This document shows, in pieces, positions 1 to 6,571 of a stretch of 9,305 bases of DNA. Origin of the DNA: Firmicutes bacterium UBA995 (GTDB taxonomy: Bacteria > Bacillota > Sulfobacillia > UBA995); the NCBI GenBank assembly GCA_002291985.1, contig DBBB01000027.1, positions 1 through 9,305 on the forward strand, read 5' to 3'. Under the pieces are notes generated by a model. The model saw nothing but the letters and a program-made list of their open reading frames with translations, was not told the origin of the DNA and made no database searches. Positions within the stretch are counted from its first letter, which is position 1. Each line of letters starts with the position of its first letter. The position numbers were made by a program, and so were the translations under genes.

Positions 1-32
1 GCCCAGATCTGCTGCCTGTTCTTGTCGGCCAT
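1..32 (-). CDS. possible 5' end of a gene running off the left edge
   Basis: An ATG (positions 32-30, minus strand) opens a frame reading MADKNRQQIW before the window ends. A purine-rich stretch, GGGGG followed by AACC, sits just upstream and could act as a ribosome binding site. The orientation matches all other genes. Ten residues are too few to assign a family; the start does not resemble SecA, which often follows hpf in Bacillota. It could also be a chance ATG. Confidence 0.4.
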   Translation of the reverse strand, partial: MADKNRQQIW

Positions 33-400
33 GGTTCCCCCGCCCCGTGACGCCCCGGCTCACCTTGACCCGCTGTCACAAACAGATTCCAGACCGGCCG
101 AGTAGGTCAAACTCAGTCGCCGAAGCTGTCTGCGAAATTCACCCGCCTACCCGACTTGGAAGCTCGCCCCACCGGCCAGCACCAAGGCCAGCAACGCCAG
201 GATTGCTCTCAAGAGGCGCGCCATTTCGAGTTGTCCCCCGTTTCCCCTTCGAATCCAGCCGCTTCCGCTAGCCGCCGCCGGACGCTCCGCTCCTCTGGAG
301 ACCGCTCATTCGGGTGCTGGGTGACTTGTGCTTGTTTCGGGAAGTCGCCGGTCTGGAATGGATTTTTCTCGCGCCAACTTGTTTCTTGCCTCGTCTTGCC
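33..400. other. mostly non-coding stretch at the left edge
   Basis: This stretch lies between the stop of the 234-aa protein gene (401) and the putative start at 32. No tRNA, strong terminator or recognisable large gene is visible. It holds one candidate 25-codon minus-strand ORF (147-224). It also holds a loose inverted pair, TTGACC (110-105 on the minus strand) and GGTCAA (70-65), with 34 nt between them. No convincing promoter was found. Confidence 0.5.
147..224 (-). CDS. possible 25-aa hydrophobic small peptide
   Basis: An ATG at 224 opens a 25-codon frame ending in TAG (149-147). The product starts MARLLRAILALLALVLAGGA: two positive residues, then about 13 hydrophobic residues, then small residues. 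This is the layout of a signal peptide or a single membrane-spanning micropeptide. A GGGGGA stretch lies 9 nt upstream of the ATG and is an acceptable ribosome binding site. The frame stays open for another 28 sense codons after the TAG and stops at 62-60, so a longer secreted protein cut short by a nonsense mutation is an alternative. No family is recognised, and an ORF this short could arise by chance in Leu/Ala-rich GC-rich DNA. Confidence 0.3.
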   Translation of the reverse strand: MARLLRAILALLALVLAGGASFQVG

Positions 401-1105
401 TCATCCTCCTTCCACCCCATCTGCCTTGAACGGCTCCTCTTTCGGTACGCCGGGCGCATCTTCCGCCGGCAGGCGTGTCCGGCGGCCCAGGCGGCGGTTC
501 ACCGCATCCAGCGCCGCGCGGACCATCGCCTCCTGTTCGTCCCCGCGCACCAGCGAACACCCTACCAGGGTCTGCTCGCCTTCGCGTCCCAGAATGCTCG
601 CACTGACCAGAGCGACTGTTTGCTGGCCGATCTGGCACAGGGCCGCGTCCTCCAGGACCAGGGCATCGCCAACCCGAAAGCGCTGCTCGAGAGCAGCGAA
701 GGTCGCGGCTGCGGGCAGGGATCGCCGGTTGGCCGTGGAGGCCGGTCCTTCCACCTCGCCGGCAAACACCTGGCCTTCCCCTTCGAGTTCCACCCGGCAC
801 ACGGCTCTGACCCCGTCCACGGCGAGCCGTACTCCTTTGACTTTCAGGCGGCCCTCGGCCGCGCCTTCGCCGGGACCGCGCAGATGGGCAACGCTGACCC
901 GCTTGTGATCTATATTCACCCCGAACTGGGCAGCCATGGCCGACTCCACGTCACGCACGATCTGCTTGGCGCCCCGGCCAGGGCCTGCCAGGACGTGAAT
1001 CTCGTCGACCTCGCCCGAGGGCGAGACCACGACCTGGGCTCCCAGCACGCCCCTTATCTGCCGCAGGATATTCTCATAAGCGGCGACATCGGCGCTGCGG
1101 GCCAT
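401..1105 (-). CDS. conserved-looking protein of unknown function, 234 aa
   Basis: Function not recognised. The ATG at 1105 is chosen because a strong GGGGAGG lies exactly 6 nt upstream (1112-1118); the open frame extends to 1237 but would then overlap the upstream gene. Residues 1-75 look like a compact alpha/beta domain: a helix (AYENILRQIRGV), a strand (AQVVVSPSG), a second strand (VDEIHVLAG), a long helix (AKQIVRDVESAMAAQFG) and a final strand. Residues about 87-207 form a second alpha/beta region containing the run LEDAALCQIG (151-160). The tail from about 208 is charged, rich in Pro and Gly, and likely disordered. There is no signal peptide or membrane segment, so it is probably cytosolic. 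The gene follows the nucleotidyltransferase-like gene by 88 bp in the same direction, so the two may share a transcript with hpf. Confidence 0.85.
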   Translation of the reverse strand: MARSADVAAYENILRQIRGVLGAQVVVSPSGEVDEIHVLAGPGRGAKQIVRDVESAMAAQFGVNIDHKRVSVAHLRGPGEGAAEGRLKVKGVRLAVDGVRAVCRVELEGEGQVFAGEVEGPASTANRRSLPAAATFAALEQRFRVGDALVLEDAALCQIGQQTVALVSASILGREGEQTLVGCSLVRGDEQEAMVRAALDAVNRRLGRRTRLPAEDAPGVPKEEPFKADGVEGG

Positions 1106-1193
1106 GGTCGGCCTCCCCTCACCGTCCTCCTCTTTAACTTTCGTCACCCCGTGGGCAAATCCTTCCAAAGCCGCCGGCGCTTTGCTCCCCTCA

Positions 1194-2318
1194 TTATCTT
1201 TCGAGACTTGCCTCGGCGAGCGCCCACAATCCACCATATACCAGAGTGTGTCCTCCCAGCACCACGGGTATAGGGGCTTCGAGGGCCGCCCGCGTCAGTT
1301 CTCGCACGACGGGGTGGGCGATGCGGTCGGACTGGCCGAGGTCGGAGTGAAACCGGTCTGCCTCGCCGATCCCCGGCGCCAACTGCGCCAGGACGGGTCG
1401 GGTGTCGAAGAGGACGCCCGAGCACACCCGGGCGAGGAAGGCGAAGAACTCGGTCGGACCCAGCCGGTCGATGACCAGGCCGATCAGCGACATCACTTCC
1501 CCCCGTTCGAGGCGCCCGAGCGCTTTCATCCCCCGCTCCTCGGAGAAGACCCGCACCCTGACCTCGAAATGCTGGTTCAGGAAACTGACTACCACCGGGC
1601 TCACCCGGCCGATCAGCCCCAGTTCCGCCCCCTTTACTGCCAGGAGCTGCTGAAAGCGCTTCAACCGGCCGAGGTCAAGCCCGAGTCCCCGGAGCCCTGC
1701 CGCGGCCCGCGGCCCCGCACGGGGAAGGAGCGCCATCACCATCAAGTCGGCGGGGGTGTCGAGATCGAAGTTGACGGAGGCCGAGTTGGGCAGGAGGATG
1801 CATTCCAGCCCGGCTTCCCTTAGCAGATGCCCGAGGAAGTTGTCGTCGCGCGGCGGCTCAATGCGATCGATCGCGCCTGCGGGGGTGAACCCGATGATAT
1901 CGGCCGACTGGGGGTTATTGACGACCACTATGTTCCTGCCTTGTTTCAGCAGGCCGGCAAGGTTGCCGAACTCCCGCGGCGAGACCAGGGGCGCGGACGC
2001 TCCCCCCATGCAGATTACGTGAGTCAGCGCGCGCCCGTGAATCAGCGCCTGCAGGACGCGGCCGAAGTGAAAGGGACCCGGGGGCGAGGTCACAACCGCG
2101 ACGGCCATCTCTGCGGCCTCAACGGCGAGATCGGGGTAGTTCGTGACCAGCAATACCTGGTCGATCTCCGGCACCCGGGTGAGCTTCTCCAGGTTGTCCA
2201 GCACTACCAGTTTGCGAAAGTCGGCCAGCACCTGATCCGGGCCGCGACGGGGTTGACCCCCCTCAAAGAGGATGGCCGTGACCGGCTCGGAGAGGATGGC
2301 GGCCCGTCGCCCTGACAT
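1194..2318 (-). CDS. nucleotidyltransferase-like protein (divergent MobA/CofC-type fold), 374 aa
   Basis: The first ~195 residues resemble the GT-A/NTP-transferase fold. There is an N-terminal strand and loop AILFEGGQPRRG (15-26) where family members carry a xxAGGxxxR-type loop. QVLLVTN (54-60) follows, then ICMGGASAPLV (102-112) at the place of the usual D-x-P segment, and NFDLDTPADL (183-192), matching the D-x-D-T-P-x-D-L ending of CofC- and MobA-like enzymes. The central acidic D-x-P residue appears replaced, so the substrate cannot be inferred and activity is uncertain. Residues about 220-374 form a second, mostly helical region of unknown role ending near VVLGGHTLVYGGLWAL. The ATG lies only 9 nt after the hpf stop and lacks a good ribosome binding site, suggesting translational coupling to hpf. 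Fold assignment is moderate; function is unknown. Confidence 0.85.
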   Translation of the reverse strand: MSGRRAAILSEPVTAILFEGGQPRRGPDQVLADFRKLVVLDNLEKLTRVPEIDQVLLVTNYPDLAVEAAEMAVAVVTSPPGPFHFGRVLQALIHGRALTHVICMGGASAPLVSPREFGNLAGLLKQGRNIVVVNNPQSADIIGFTPAGAIDRIEPPRDDNFLGHLLREAGLECILLPNSASVNFDLDTPADLMVMALLPRAGPRAAAGLRGLGLDLGRLKRFQQLLAVKGAELGLIGRVSPVVVSFLNQHFEVRVRVFSEERGMKALGRLERGEVMSLIGLVIDRLGPTEFFAFLARVCSGVLFDTRPVLAQLAPGIGEADRFHSDLGQSDRIAHPVVRELTRAALEAPIPVVLGGHTLVYGGLWALAEASLER

Positions 2319-2327
2319 GGGATTTGC

Positions 2328-2846
2328 TCAGCGCCATTCGGGGACGATCAGGCCGTAGGCGCCGTCCTTGCGCCGGTAGACCACATTGATGCTGTCGCCG
2401 TCCGCGTTGGCAAACACGAAGAAGTCGTGGCCCAGCAGGTTCATCTGGAGCAGAGCCTCTTCGACGGTCATGGGCTTGATGGCGAAGCGCTTGACCTTGA
2501 CCACCTGCTCCTCCGGCTCGGAAGGGGCCGGCGCTTCATCGGGCAGCGTCACCTTGCGTCCGTGGCGGTTGAGGCGGGTCTTATACTTGCGAATCTGGCG
2601 TTCGAGCTTCTCGACGACCAGGTCCACGGAGCTGAACATGTCGCCGGCAGCCTCTTCCCCTCGTAAGATGATGCCGTCAAGGACCATGGTGACTTCGATG
2701 ATGTGACGGTCGCGTTCGATGGCCAGCGTGACCTGGCAACCCAACCCGTCCTCGAAATAACGTTCGAGTCTACCCACCTTCTTCCTCACATACTGCCGGA
2801 GTTCCGGTGTCACTTCGAGGTTCCTTCCGCTGATGCGGATCTGCAT
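2328..2846 (-). CDS. hpf: ribosome hibernation promotion factor, long form
   Basis: This protein binds the 30S decoding region when growth slows and, in its long form, pairs 70S ribosomes into inactive 100S dimers. Residues 1-95 are the ribosome-binding domain, starting MQIRISGRNLEVTPELRQYV and ending in the basic helix KLERQIRKYKTRLNRHGRK. Residues about 96-114 are an acidic, Pro-rich linker. Residues 115-172 are the dimerisation domain, with KRFAIKPMTVEEALLQMNLL and a terminal NVVYRRKDGAYGLIVPEWR. The 172-aa length is typical of the long form. AGAGGTGA lies 6 nt before the ATG (2853-2860), supporting the start. In many Bacillota hpf is followed by secA and prfB; here a nucleotidyltransferase-like gene follows after 9 nt. 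A sigma-H-like promoter lies upstream. Confidence 0.98.
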   Translation of the reverse strand: MQIRISGRNLEVTPELRQYVRKKVGRLERYFEDGLGCQVTLAIERDRHIIEVTMVLDGIILRGEEAAGDMFSSVDLVVEKLERQIRKYKTRLNRHGRKVTLPDEAPAPSEPEEQVVKVKRFAIKPMTVEEALLQMNLLGHDFFVFANADGDSINVVYRRKDGAYGLIVPEWR

Positions 2847-2892
2847 CTTGACTCACCTCTCTCCATCCCTTGGCGATCGCCCTCATCGGCGA

Positions 2893-2921
2893 GTATTCCC
2901 TTGCCACGGCAGGAATCCTTC
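2893..2921 (-). promoter_or_regulatory. candidate sigma-H-type promoter of hpf
   Basis: On the minus strand GAAGGATTC (2921-2913) matches RnAGGAwWW except at the last base. It is followed by an 11-nt spacer and AGGGAATAC (2901-2893), which matches RnnGAATww except at the last base. This is the pattern of Bacillus sigma-H promoters, and B. subtilis hpf (yvyD) is known to be under dual sigma-B/sigma-H control. It would give a leader of roughly 40 nt ending in the hpf ribosome binding site. No good sigma-A promoter is visible here. The match was made by eye and is not proof. Confidence 0.45.
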
Positions 2922-2930
2922 GGACATCAA

Positions 2931-2958
2931 GACCCCCGGGCAGATTTGCCCGGGGGTC
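2931..2958 (-). terminator. hairpin terminator after csp
   Basis: A perfect 12-bp GC-rich stem (2931-2942 with 2947-2958) closes a 4-nt loop (2943-2946), 33 nt past the csp stop. On the minus strand it is followed by TTGATGTCC, a poor U-tract, so termination may be incomplete and allow some read-through into hpf. The hairpin sits directly upstream of the putative hpf promoter, as expected of a boundary between transcription units. Confidence 0.75.
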
Positions 2959-2991
2959 CTGGGGGATGCGATGGGCTCCGGTAACTTGCCG

Positions 2992-3201
2992 TCAGCTAGC
3001 GGCAGCGCGCATCACGTTCGACGCCTGGGGCCCGCGTGCCCCGTCGACGATCTCGAACGAGACTTCGTCTCCTTCGTTGAGGGTCTTGAAACCCTCCATC
3101 TGGATGGCCGAGAAGTGAACGAATACATCTCCCCCGCCGTCCTCGCGCTCGATGAAGCCGTACCCCTTCTCCGGGTTGAACCATTTCACACGACCGAGCA
3201 T
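2992..3201 (-). CDS. csp: cold shock protein (CspA family), 69 aa
   Basis: This is a single cold-shock domain, a five-strand OB-fold that binds single-stranded RNA and DNA and keeps mRNA open, mainly on cold shock or growth changes. It starts MLGRVKWFNPEKGYGFIE, carrying the RNP1 motif KGYGFIE (12-18), followed by the RNP2 motif VFVHF (26-30). It ends EVSFEIVDGARGPQASNV and a short Ala-rich tail. The 69-aa length is normal for the family. The in-frame upstream extension to 3258 is rejected because the domain begins at this Met and AGGAGG lies about 11 nt before it, a slightly long spacing. The gene has its own promoter (3265-3293), giving a leader of roughly 57 nt, and a hairpin behind it, so it is probably monocistronic. 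Confidence 0.97.
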   Translation of the reverse strand: MLGRVKWFNPEKGYGFIEREDGGGDVFVHFSAIQMEGFKTLNEGDEVSFEIVDGARGPQASNVMRAAAS

Positions 3202-3264
3202 TTGCTGCCATTCCTCCTGCCCTTCACAGTACTGCGCCGCGCCCTTCAGGCACTGCACAGGCTG

Positions 3265-3293
3265 AATATAGCATGCATTCTGCCGGCTGTCAA
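3265..3293 (-). promoter_or_regulatory. sigma-A promoter of csp
   Basis: On the minus strand a perfect -35 TTGACA (3293-3288) is followed by a 17-nt spacer and a -10 TATATT (3270-3265), five of six matches to TATAAT. Transcription would begin near 3258, about 57 nt before the csp ATG. A second TTGACA (3320-3315) lies upstream but has no -10 at a suitable distance. Confidence 0.8.
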
Positions 3294-3373
3294 CGCGAGG
3301 AAGTCCCGGGTCCGTGTCAACCCATTGTAGGTGATCCCCGCATGATCTTCCTCGTCCGGTCTGCCGACATGAT

Positions 3374-3387
3374 TCCCCACCTGGGGA
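3374..3387. repeat. 6-2-6 inverted repeat upstream of csp
   Basis: TCCCCA and TGGGGA form a perfect inverted repeat around a CC centre. It lies about 80 bp upstream of the csp -35 and next to the DnaA-box-like cluster. No T-run follows on either strand, so it does not look like a terminator and may be an operator. The right half belongs to the 9-mer ACCTGGGGA (3379-3387), which recurs at 3459-3467. Confidence 0.4.
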
Positions 3388-3406
3388 CTGCCCGACCTGT
3401 TGGCAT

Positions 3407-3458
3407 TGGGGATAAGTCTGTTGATAACCGCCACGGAAGGGCTTTGTCTTGTGGATAA
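3407..3458 (-). promoter_or_regulatory. cluster of three DnaA-box-like sites
   Basis: Read on the minus strand, three 9-mers lie in the same orientation within 52 bp: TTATCCACA (3458-3450, exact consensus), TTATCAACA (3427-3419, one mismatch) and TTATCCCCA (3415-3407, one mismatch). They sit in the comFC-csp gap upstream of the csp promoter. No dnaA or dnaN gene or AT-rich unwinding region is nearby, so a chromosomal DnaA-binding or titration cluster, or DnaA control of csp, fits better than an origin. Confidence 0.55.
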
Positions 3459-3480
3459 ACCTGGGGAATGTCGAAGGGTG

Positions 3481-4308
3481 TCAGGCATGTCCGGGGGAGT
3501 GTCGAAAGGCGACCGGAGGCCGGCCGGTCCCGGCGGTCCGCCCCCGCACTGCCAGGACCGCCACATGCACCTGAAAGGCGCCTGCCTTACGCAACGCGGC
3601 AGCGCATCCGGCGGCAGTGGCCCCCGTGGTCAAAACGTCATCCACGAGCAAGACCCGCCGCCCACCCACGTCGTCCGGGTTGGCCTGAAAAGCCCCGGCC
3701 AGGTTGGCCAGGCGTCGCCCCCGGGTCAGGCCCGCCTGGGGAGGAGTGCTGCGGATACGGGTGAGCGCAAGGGGGCGGTGGGGCGCCTCGAGGACGCGGG
3801 CAACGTGGCAAGCGAGCAGGGCCGCGGGGTTGAAGCCCCGCCGTCGCAAGCGGGCGGGGTGCGCGGGCACGGGCACGACCACCTCGAAGCCGCGCCCGGG
3901 AACGAGTCCAAAACCGCGGCCGTCCAGCCAGGGCAAGAACTGTCGGGCCGCCACTGCCCGACCGAGGCGCTCACCGAGGGGGCGTGCCAGGTAGGTCTCA
4001 CGCCGATATTTAAGGCGGTGGACCGCATGGCGAAGACGTCCTCGATACACGCCGAGGCTCCGGGCAAGACCCAGGGATGAAGGCGTCAGAAGACAGTCGC
4101 GACAGAGGGCGGGCGAACGGAGCACCGGGCGGTCGCGACCTCTCGACCCTGCGGCGACCAGCGGTCGACTACAACGGGCGCACCTGTCCCCGGCGGACCA
4201 CGAGATGTCGAGACTGCACAACCGGCATAGCCCGGGCGTGGGGATCGAGCACAGGGGGCAACCGGAAGGAGGATAAACCAGGTCGACCAGTCCCCGCAGG
4301 AGGTTCAC
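3481..4308 (-). CDS. comFC: ComFC-like phosphoribosyltransferase-family competence protein, 275 aa
   Basis: ComFC/ComF proteins are cytosolic, carry a zinc finger fused to a phosphoribosyltransferase (type I) fold, and are needed for DNA uptake in transformation; their reaction is not settled. Eight cysteines in C-x2-C pairs (17/20, 28/31, 43/46, 69/72) form the zinc-binding N-terminus. VPVPAHPARLRRRGFNPAAL (145-164), PPQAGLTRGRRLANL (189-203) and the PRPP loop VLLVDDVLTTGAT (219-231) are the family hallmarks. The start is GTG at 4308; its G-T-G-A overlaps the recD2 stop by 4 nt. No good ribosome binding site is visible, which suggests translational coupling. The gene follows a DNA helicase, in keeping with DNA processing. 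The C-terminus has ~20 extra residues rich in Arg, Gly and Pro. No terminator was seen after the stop. Confidence 0.93.
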   Translation of the reverse strand: MNLLRGLVDLVYPPSGCPLCSIPTPGLCRLCSLDISWSAGDRCARCSRPLVAAGSRGRDRPVLRSPALCRDCLLTPSSLGLARSLGVYRGRLRHAVHRLKYRRETYLARPLGERLGRAVAARQFLPWLDGRGFGLVPGRGFEVVVPVPAHPARLRRRGFNPAALLACHVARVLEAPHRPLALTRIRSTPPQAGLTRGRRLANLAGAFQANPDDVGGRRVLLVDDVLTTGATAAGCAAALRKAGAFQVHVAVLAVRGRTAGTGRPPVAFRHSPGHA

Positions 4309-6557
4309 CGTCGGGGTGCCGCCAGCCGGGTGGCCAAACGAGAGAAACGCTGGTCAACGCGGGAGTTGCGGACGGCGATGGCCATCGCCTTGTGCGTTCC
4401 GACCAGCGTTACCAGCCGGCGCGCGCGAGTGATGCCCGTGTACAGCAGATTGCGTTGCAGCATCACGTAGTGCTGGGTGGACATCGGCATGACCACGGCA
4501 GGGTACTCGCTGCCCTGGCTCTTGTGGACGGATATCGCATAAGCCAGCACGACTTCCTCGAGATCGCTCCGATCATAGCGGACCTCCCGCGTACCGGCTG
4601 CATCGGGGAAACTCACCATCAGTTCTCCCGACTCGAGGTCGACCATGACTATCTGCCCTATGTCGCCGTTGAACACGCCTTTCTCGTAATCGTTCCGGAT
4701 CTGCATGACCTTGTCGTGCAGCCGGTAAGTTGTACCTCCCTGCGTCAGCTCCTGGTCATCGGACCGCCGGGGATTGAGGACCTTCTGCAGTTCCTGGTTG
4801 AGATGGTCCACGCCGATAAGCGTCCGGCGCATGGGCGTGATCACCTGGATATCGGACACGGGATCGAGCCCGAGTTTGCCCGGCAATCGCTCGGAACAAA
4901 GGGCGATAATCTCCTTGAGGATCGCCTCGGGCGCATCGCGCGGGACGAAGAAGAAGTCTCCGTCTTTGGCGTTCACCAGGGGCATCTCCCCCCGGTTGAC
5001 CCGGTGGGCGTTTACGACGATCAGGCTTTCTCTTGCCTGGCGGAAGATATGGGTCAGCGTGGCCACCGGTACCATGCCGGAACGGATGATGTCCCGAAGC
5101 GCATTTCCCGGTCCGACCGGGGGTAACTGGTCCGCGTCGCCTACCAGCACCAGTCTCGTTCCCGGCCGCAAAGCCTGCAGCAGGTGATTCAGGAGGGGCA
5201 GATCGACCATCGACATCTCGTCAACGATGACGGCCTGGGCGTCAAGGGGGTCGTCGGCGTCACGCCCGAAGTGCAGGGTCAAGGTATCAGGGGAGTACGC
5301 GTACTCGAGCAACCGGTGGATGGTGCGGGCCTCGCGGCCCGTGGCCTCGGCCAGGCGCTTGGCCGCTCGCCCGGTGGGAGCGGCGAGCACCGCCCGCAAT
5401 CCCCGTCCCTCGATCAACCTCAGCAAGCAGTTAACACAAGTTGTCTTGCCCGTGCCGGGGCCGCCGGTGATCACGGCTACCCCCGAGGTAAAGGCGAGTT
5501 CGACGGCGTCGGCTTGCTCGGGCCCCAGCTGCAAACCTTCCCCGGCCGTCAAATGCCCGATCTCTGCCCGGATCGCCTCGGGATCGTCGAGCCCGGAACA
5601 CTCGGACACGAGGGTGGTCAGGCAGGCCGCCACCCCCCGCTCCGCCTCATACAGATGGCCCAGGTACACCGCGGCAGACGGGGAATCGTCCTCGCTCGGC
5701 CAGGGACTGTGGGGCGCTTCCTCGATGACCACGCCGGCGTCATCGGCCATGGCCGTCAGCACGTTGTCCACCTGCAGGGCATCGATTCCCAGCGTGGAAC
5801 AAGTCTGCTCCACCAGGGCCTCTCTTGGCAGGTAGACATGGCCCTCGGCGGAGGCTTCACCCAGCACGTAGCGCAGTCCCGCCCGTACCCGATAGGGCGA
5901 GGTGGTCTCCACGCCGAGACTCGAGGCAAGTCGATCGGCGGTACGAAAGCCGATGCCATGGACTTCATCGGCCAGGCGATAGGGATTCTCACGGATGACG
6001 CCAACCGTCTGGCGGCCGTAATGCCGATAGATCCTGCCCGCAAAGCCCGGCGTCACCCCGTGGGATTGCAGGAAGATCATGATGTCGCGGGTGTCGCGGT
6101 GTTCGGCCATGGCCCGGACAATCGTTTCCGCCCGAACCGAACCGATGCCCTCGATCTCGGTCAGTCGCTCGGGCGAGGACTCGACCACGGTCAGCGCATC
6201 CACCCCGAACGCCTGAACGATCCGCCGCGCGGTCACCGGTCCCACTCCCCGGACCGCTCCCGACGCGAGATAGCGCTCGATGCCTTCCGCGGTCGTAGGG
6301 GCGAGCAACTCATGGGCCTGAACTTTAAACTGCCGGCCGTACTCGGGGTGGACGACCCACTCACCCATGAGGCGGAGAGCTTCCCCTACCCCCAGCGTGG
6401 GGAAGTAGCCGACAATCGTGATGGCGCCAGGTTGCGTTCGAGCCTGGCGCCGGCCGCCGCCCGGAGGCGAGGTGGGCATCAGCCGGGCCACGGCGTAGTA
6501 ACTGGTGGGATGGTGGTAGGTCACCCGTTCCACGATGCCCTGGAGGGTCTCGAGCAC
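4305..6557 (-). CDS. recD2: ATP-dependent DNA helicase RecD2 (SF1B), 750 aa
   Basis: RecD2 is a 5'-to-3' superfamily 1B DNA helicase found in bacteria without RecBC and involved in repair and replication-fork maintenance. From the chosen start, the N-terminal domain contains helix-hairpin-helix segments (GVGPVTARRIVQAFG 104-118; EGIGSVRAETIV 136-147). The helicase motifs come in order: Walker A GGPGTGKT (365-372), Ia APTGRAAKR (393-401), Walker B VIVDEMSM (443-450), III LVGDADQLPPVGPGN (471-485), FRQA (505-508), V VHKSQGSEYP (677-686) and VI LLYTGITRAR (704-713). The length is typical. GTG at 6557 is chosen because GGGGAGG lies 7 nt upstream and VLETLQGIVERVTYH matches where RecD2 proteins usually begin; the frame runs on to an ATG at 6704. 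The stop overlaps comFC by 4 nt. Confidence 0.96.
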   Translation of the reverse strand: MLETLQGIVERVTYHHPTSYYAVARLMPTSPPGGGRRQARTQPGAITIVGYFPTLGVGEALRLMGEWVVHPEYGRQFKVQAHELLAPTTAEGIERYLASGAVRGVGPVTARRIVQAFGVDALTVVESSPERLTEIEGIGSVRAETIVRAMAEHRDTRDIMIFLQSHGVTPGFAGRIYRHYGRQTVGVIRENPYRLADEVHGIGFRTADRLASSLGVETTSPYRVRAGLRYVLGEASAEGHVYLPREALVEQTCSTLGIDALQVDNVLTAMADDAGVVIEEAPHSPWPSEDDSPSAAVYLGHLYEAERGVAACLTTLVSECSGLDDPEAIRAEIGHLTAGEGLQLGPEQADAVELAFTSGVAVITGGPGTGKTTCVNCLLRLIEGRGLRAVLAAPTGRAAKRLAEATGREARTIHRLLEYAYSPDTLTLHFGRDADDPLDAQAVIVDEMSMVDLPLLNHLLQALRPGTRLVLVGDADQLPPVGPGNALRDIIRSGMVPVATLTHIFRQARESLIVVNAHRVNRGEMPLVNAKDGDFFFVPRDAPEAILKEIIALCSERLPGKLGLDPVSDIQVITPMRRTLIGVDHLNQELQKVLNPRRSDDQELTQGGTTYRLHDKVMQIRNDYEKGVFNGDIGQIVMVDLESGELMVSFPDAAGTREVRYDRSDLEEVVLAYAISVHKSQGSEYPAVVMPMSTQHYVMLQRNLLYTGITRARRLVTLVGTHKAMAIAVRNSRVDQRFSRLATRLAAPRR

Positions 6558-6564
6558 GCACGAA

Positions 6565-6571
6565 CCTCCCC
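6565..6571 (-). promoter_or_regulatory. ribosome binding site fixing the recD2 start
   Basis: GGGGAGG on the minus strand lies 7 nt before the GTG at 6557. The ATG at 6704 has a GGAGGAGGT run, but about 14 nt away, which is too far. This supports the shorter protein, although an extra short product from the upstream site cannot be excluded. Confidence 0.7.

Noticed and set aside
81..110. Possible promoter TTGACC / TCTGTT on the minus strand for the left-edge gene
   Set aside because: The -10 matches only three of six positions and the spacer is 18 nt, which is too weak to call.
306..404. 32-codon minus-strand ORF whose ATG overlaps the stop of the 234-aa gene (ATGA)
   Set aside because: The only GGAGG touches the ATG with no spacer. 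The product is highly charged with no recognisable feature and its frame runs through the upstream gene, so it is probably chance.
1166..1184. Hairpin CAAAGC / GCTTTG between the nucleotidyltransferase-like gene and the 234-aa gene
   Set aside because: It has a 6-bp stem with a 7-nt loop and no T-run on the minus strand, so it is not a convincing terminator and the genes may still be co-transcribed.
314..1273. 319-codon plus-strand open frame opposite the 234-aa protein gene
   Set aside because: The minus-strand frame has a strong ribosome binding site at 6 nt and a protein-like alternation of strands and helices. The plus frame has neither and crosses into the next gene.
2996..3211. 71-codon minus-strand frame overlapping csp
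   Set aside because: It is the +1 shadow of the cold shock gene. GGAGG is only about 1 nt from its ATG, and the product has no OB-fold motifs.
3259..3480. The DnaA-box cluster as the chromosomal origin (oriC)
   Set aside because: There is no dnaA, dnaN or rpmH nearby and no AT-rich unwinding stretch, and only three boxes are seen. A secondary DnaA-binding cluster fits better.
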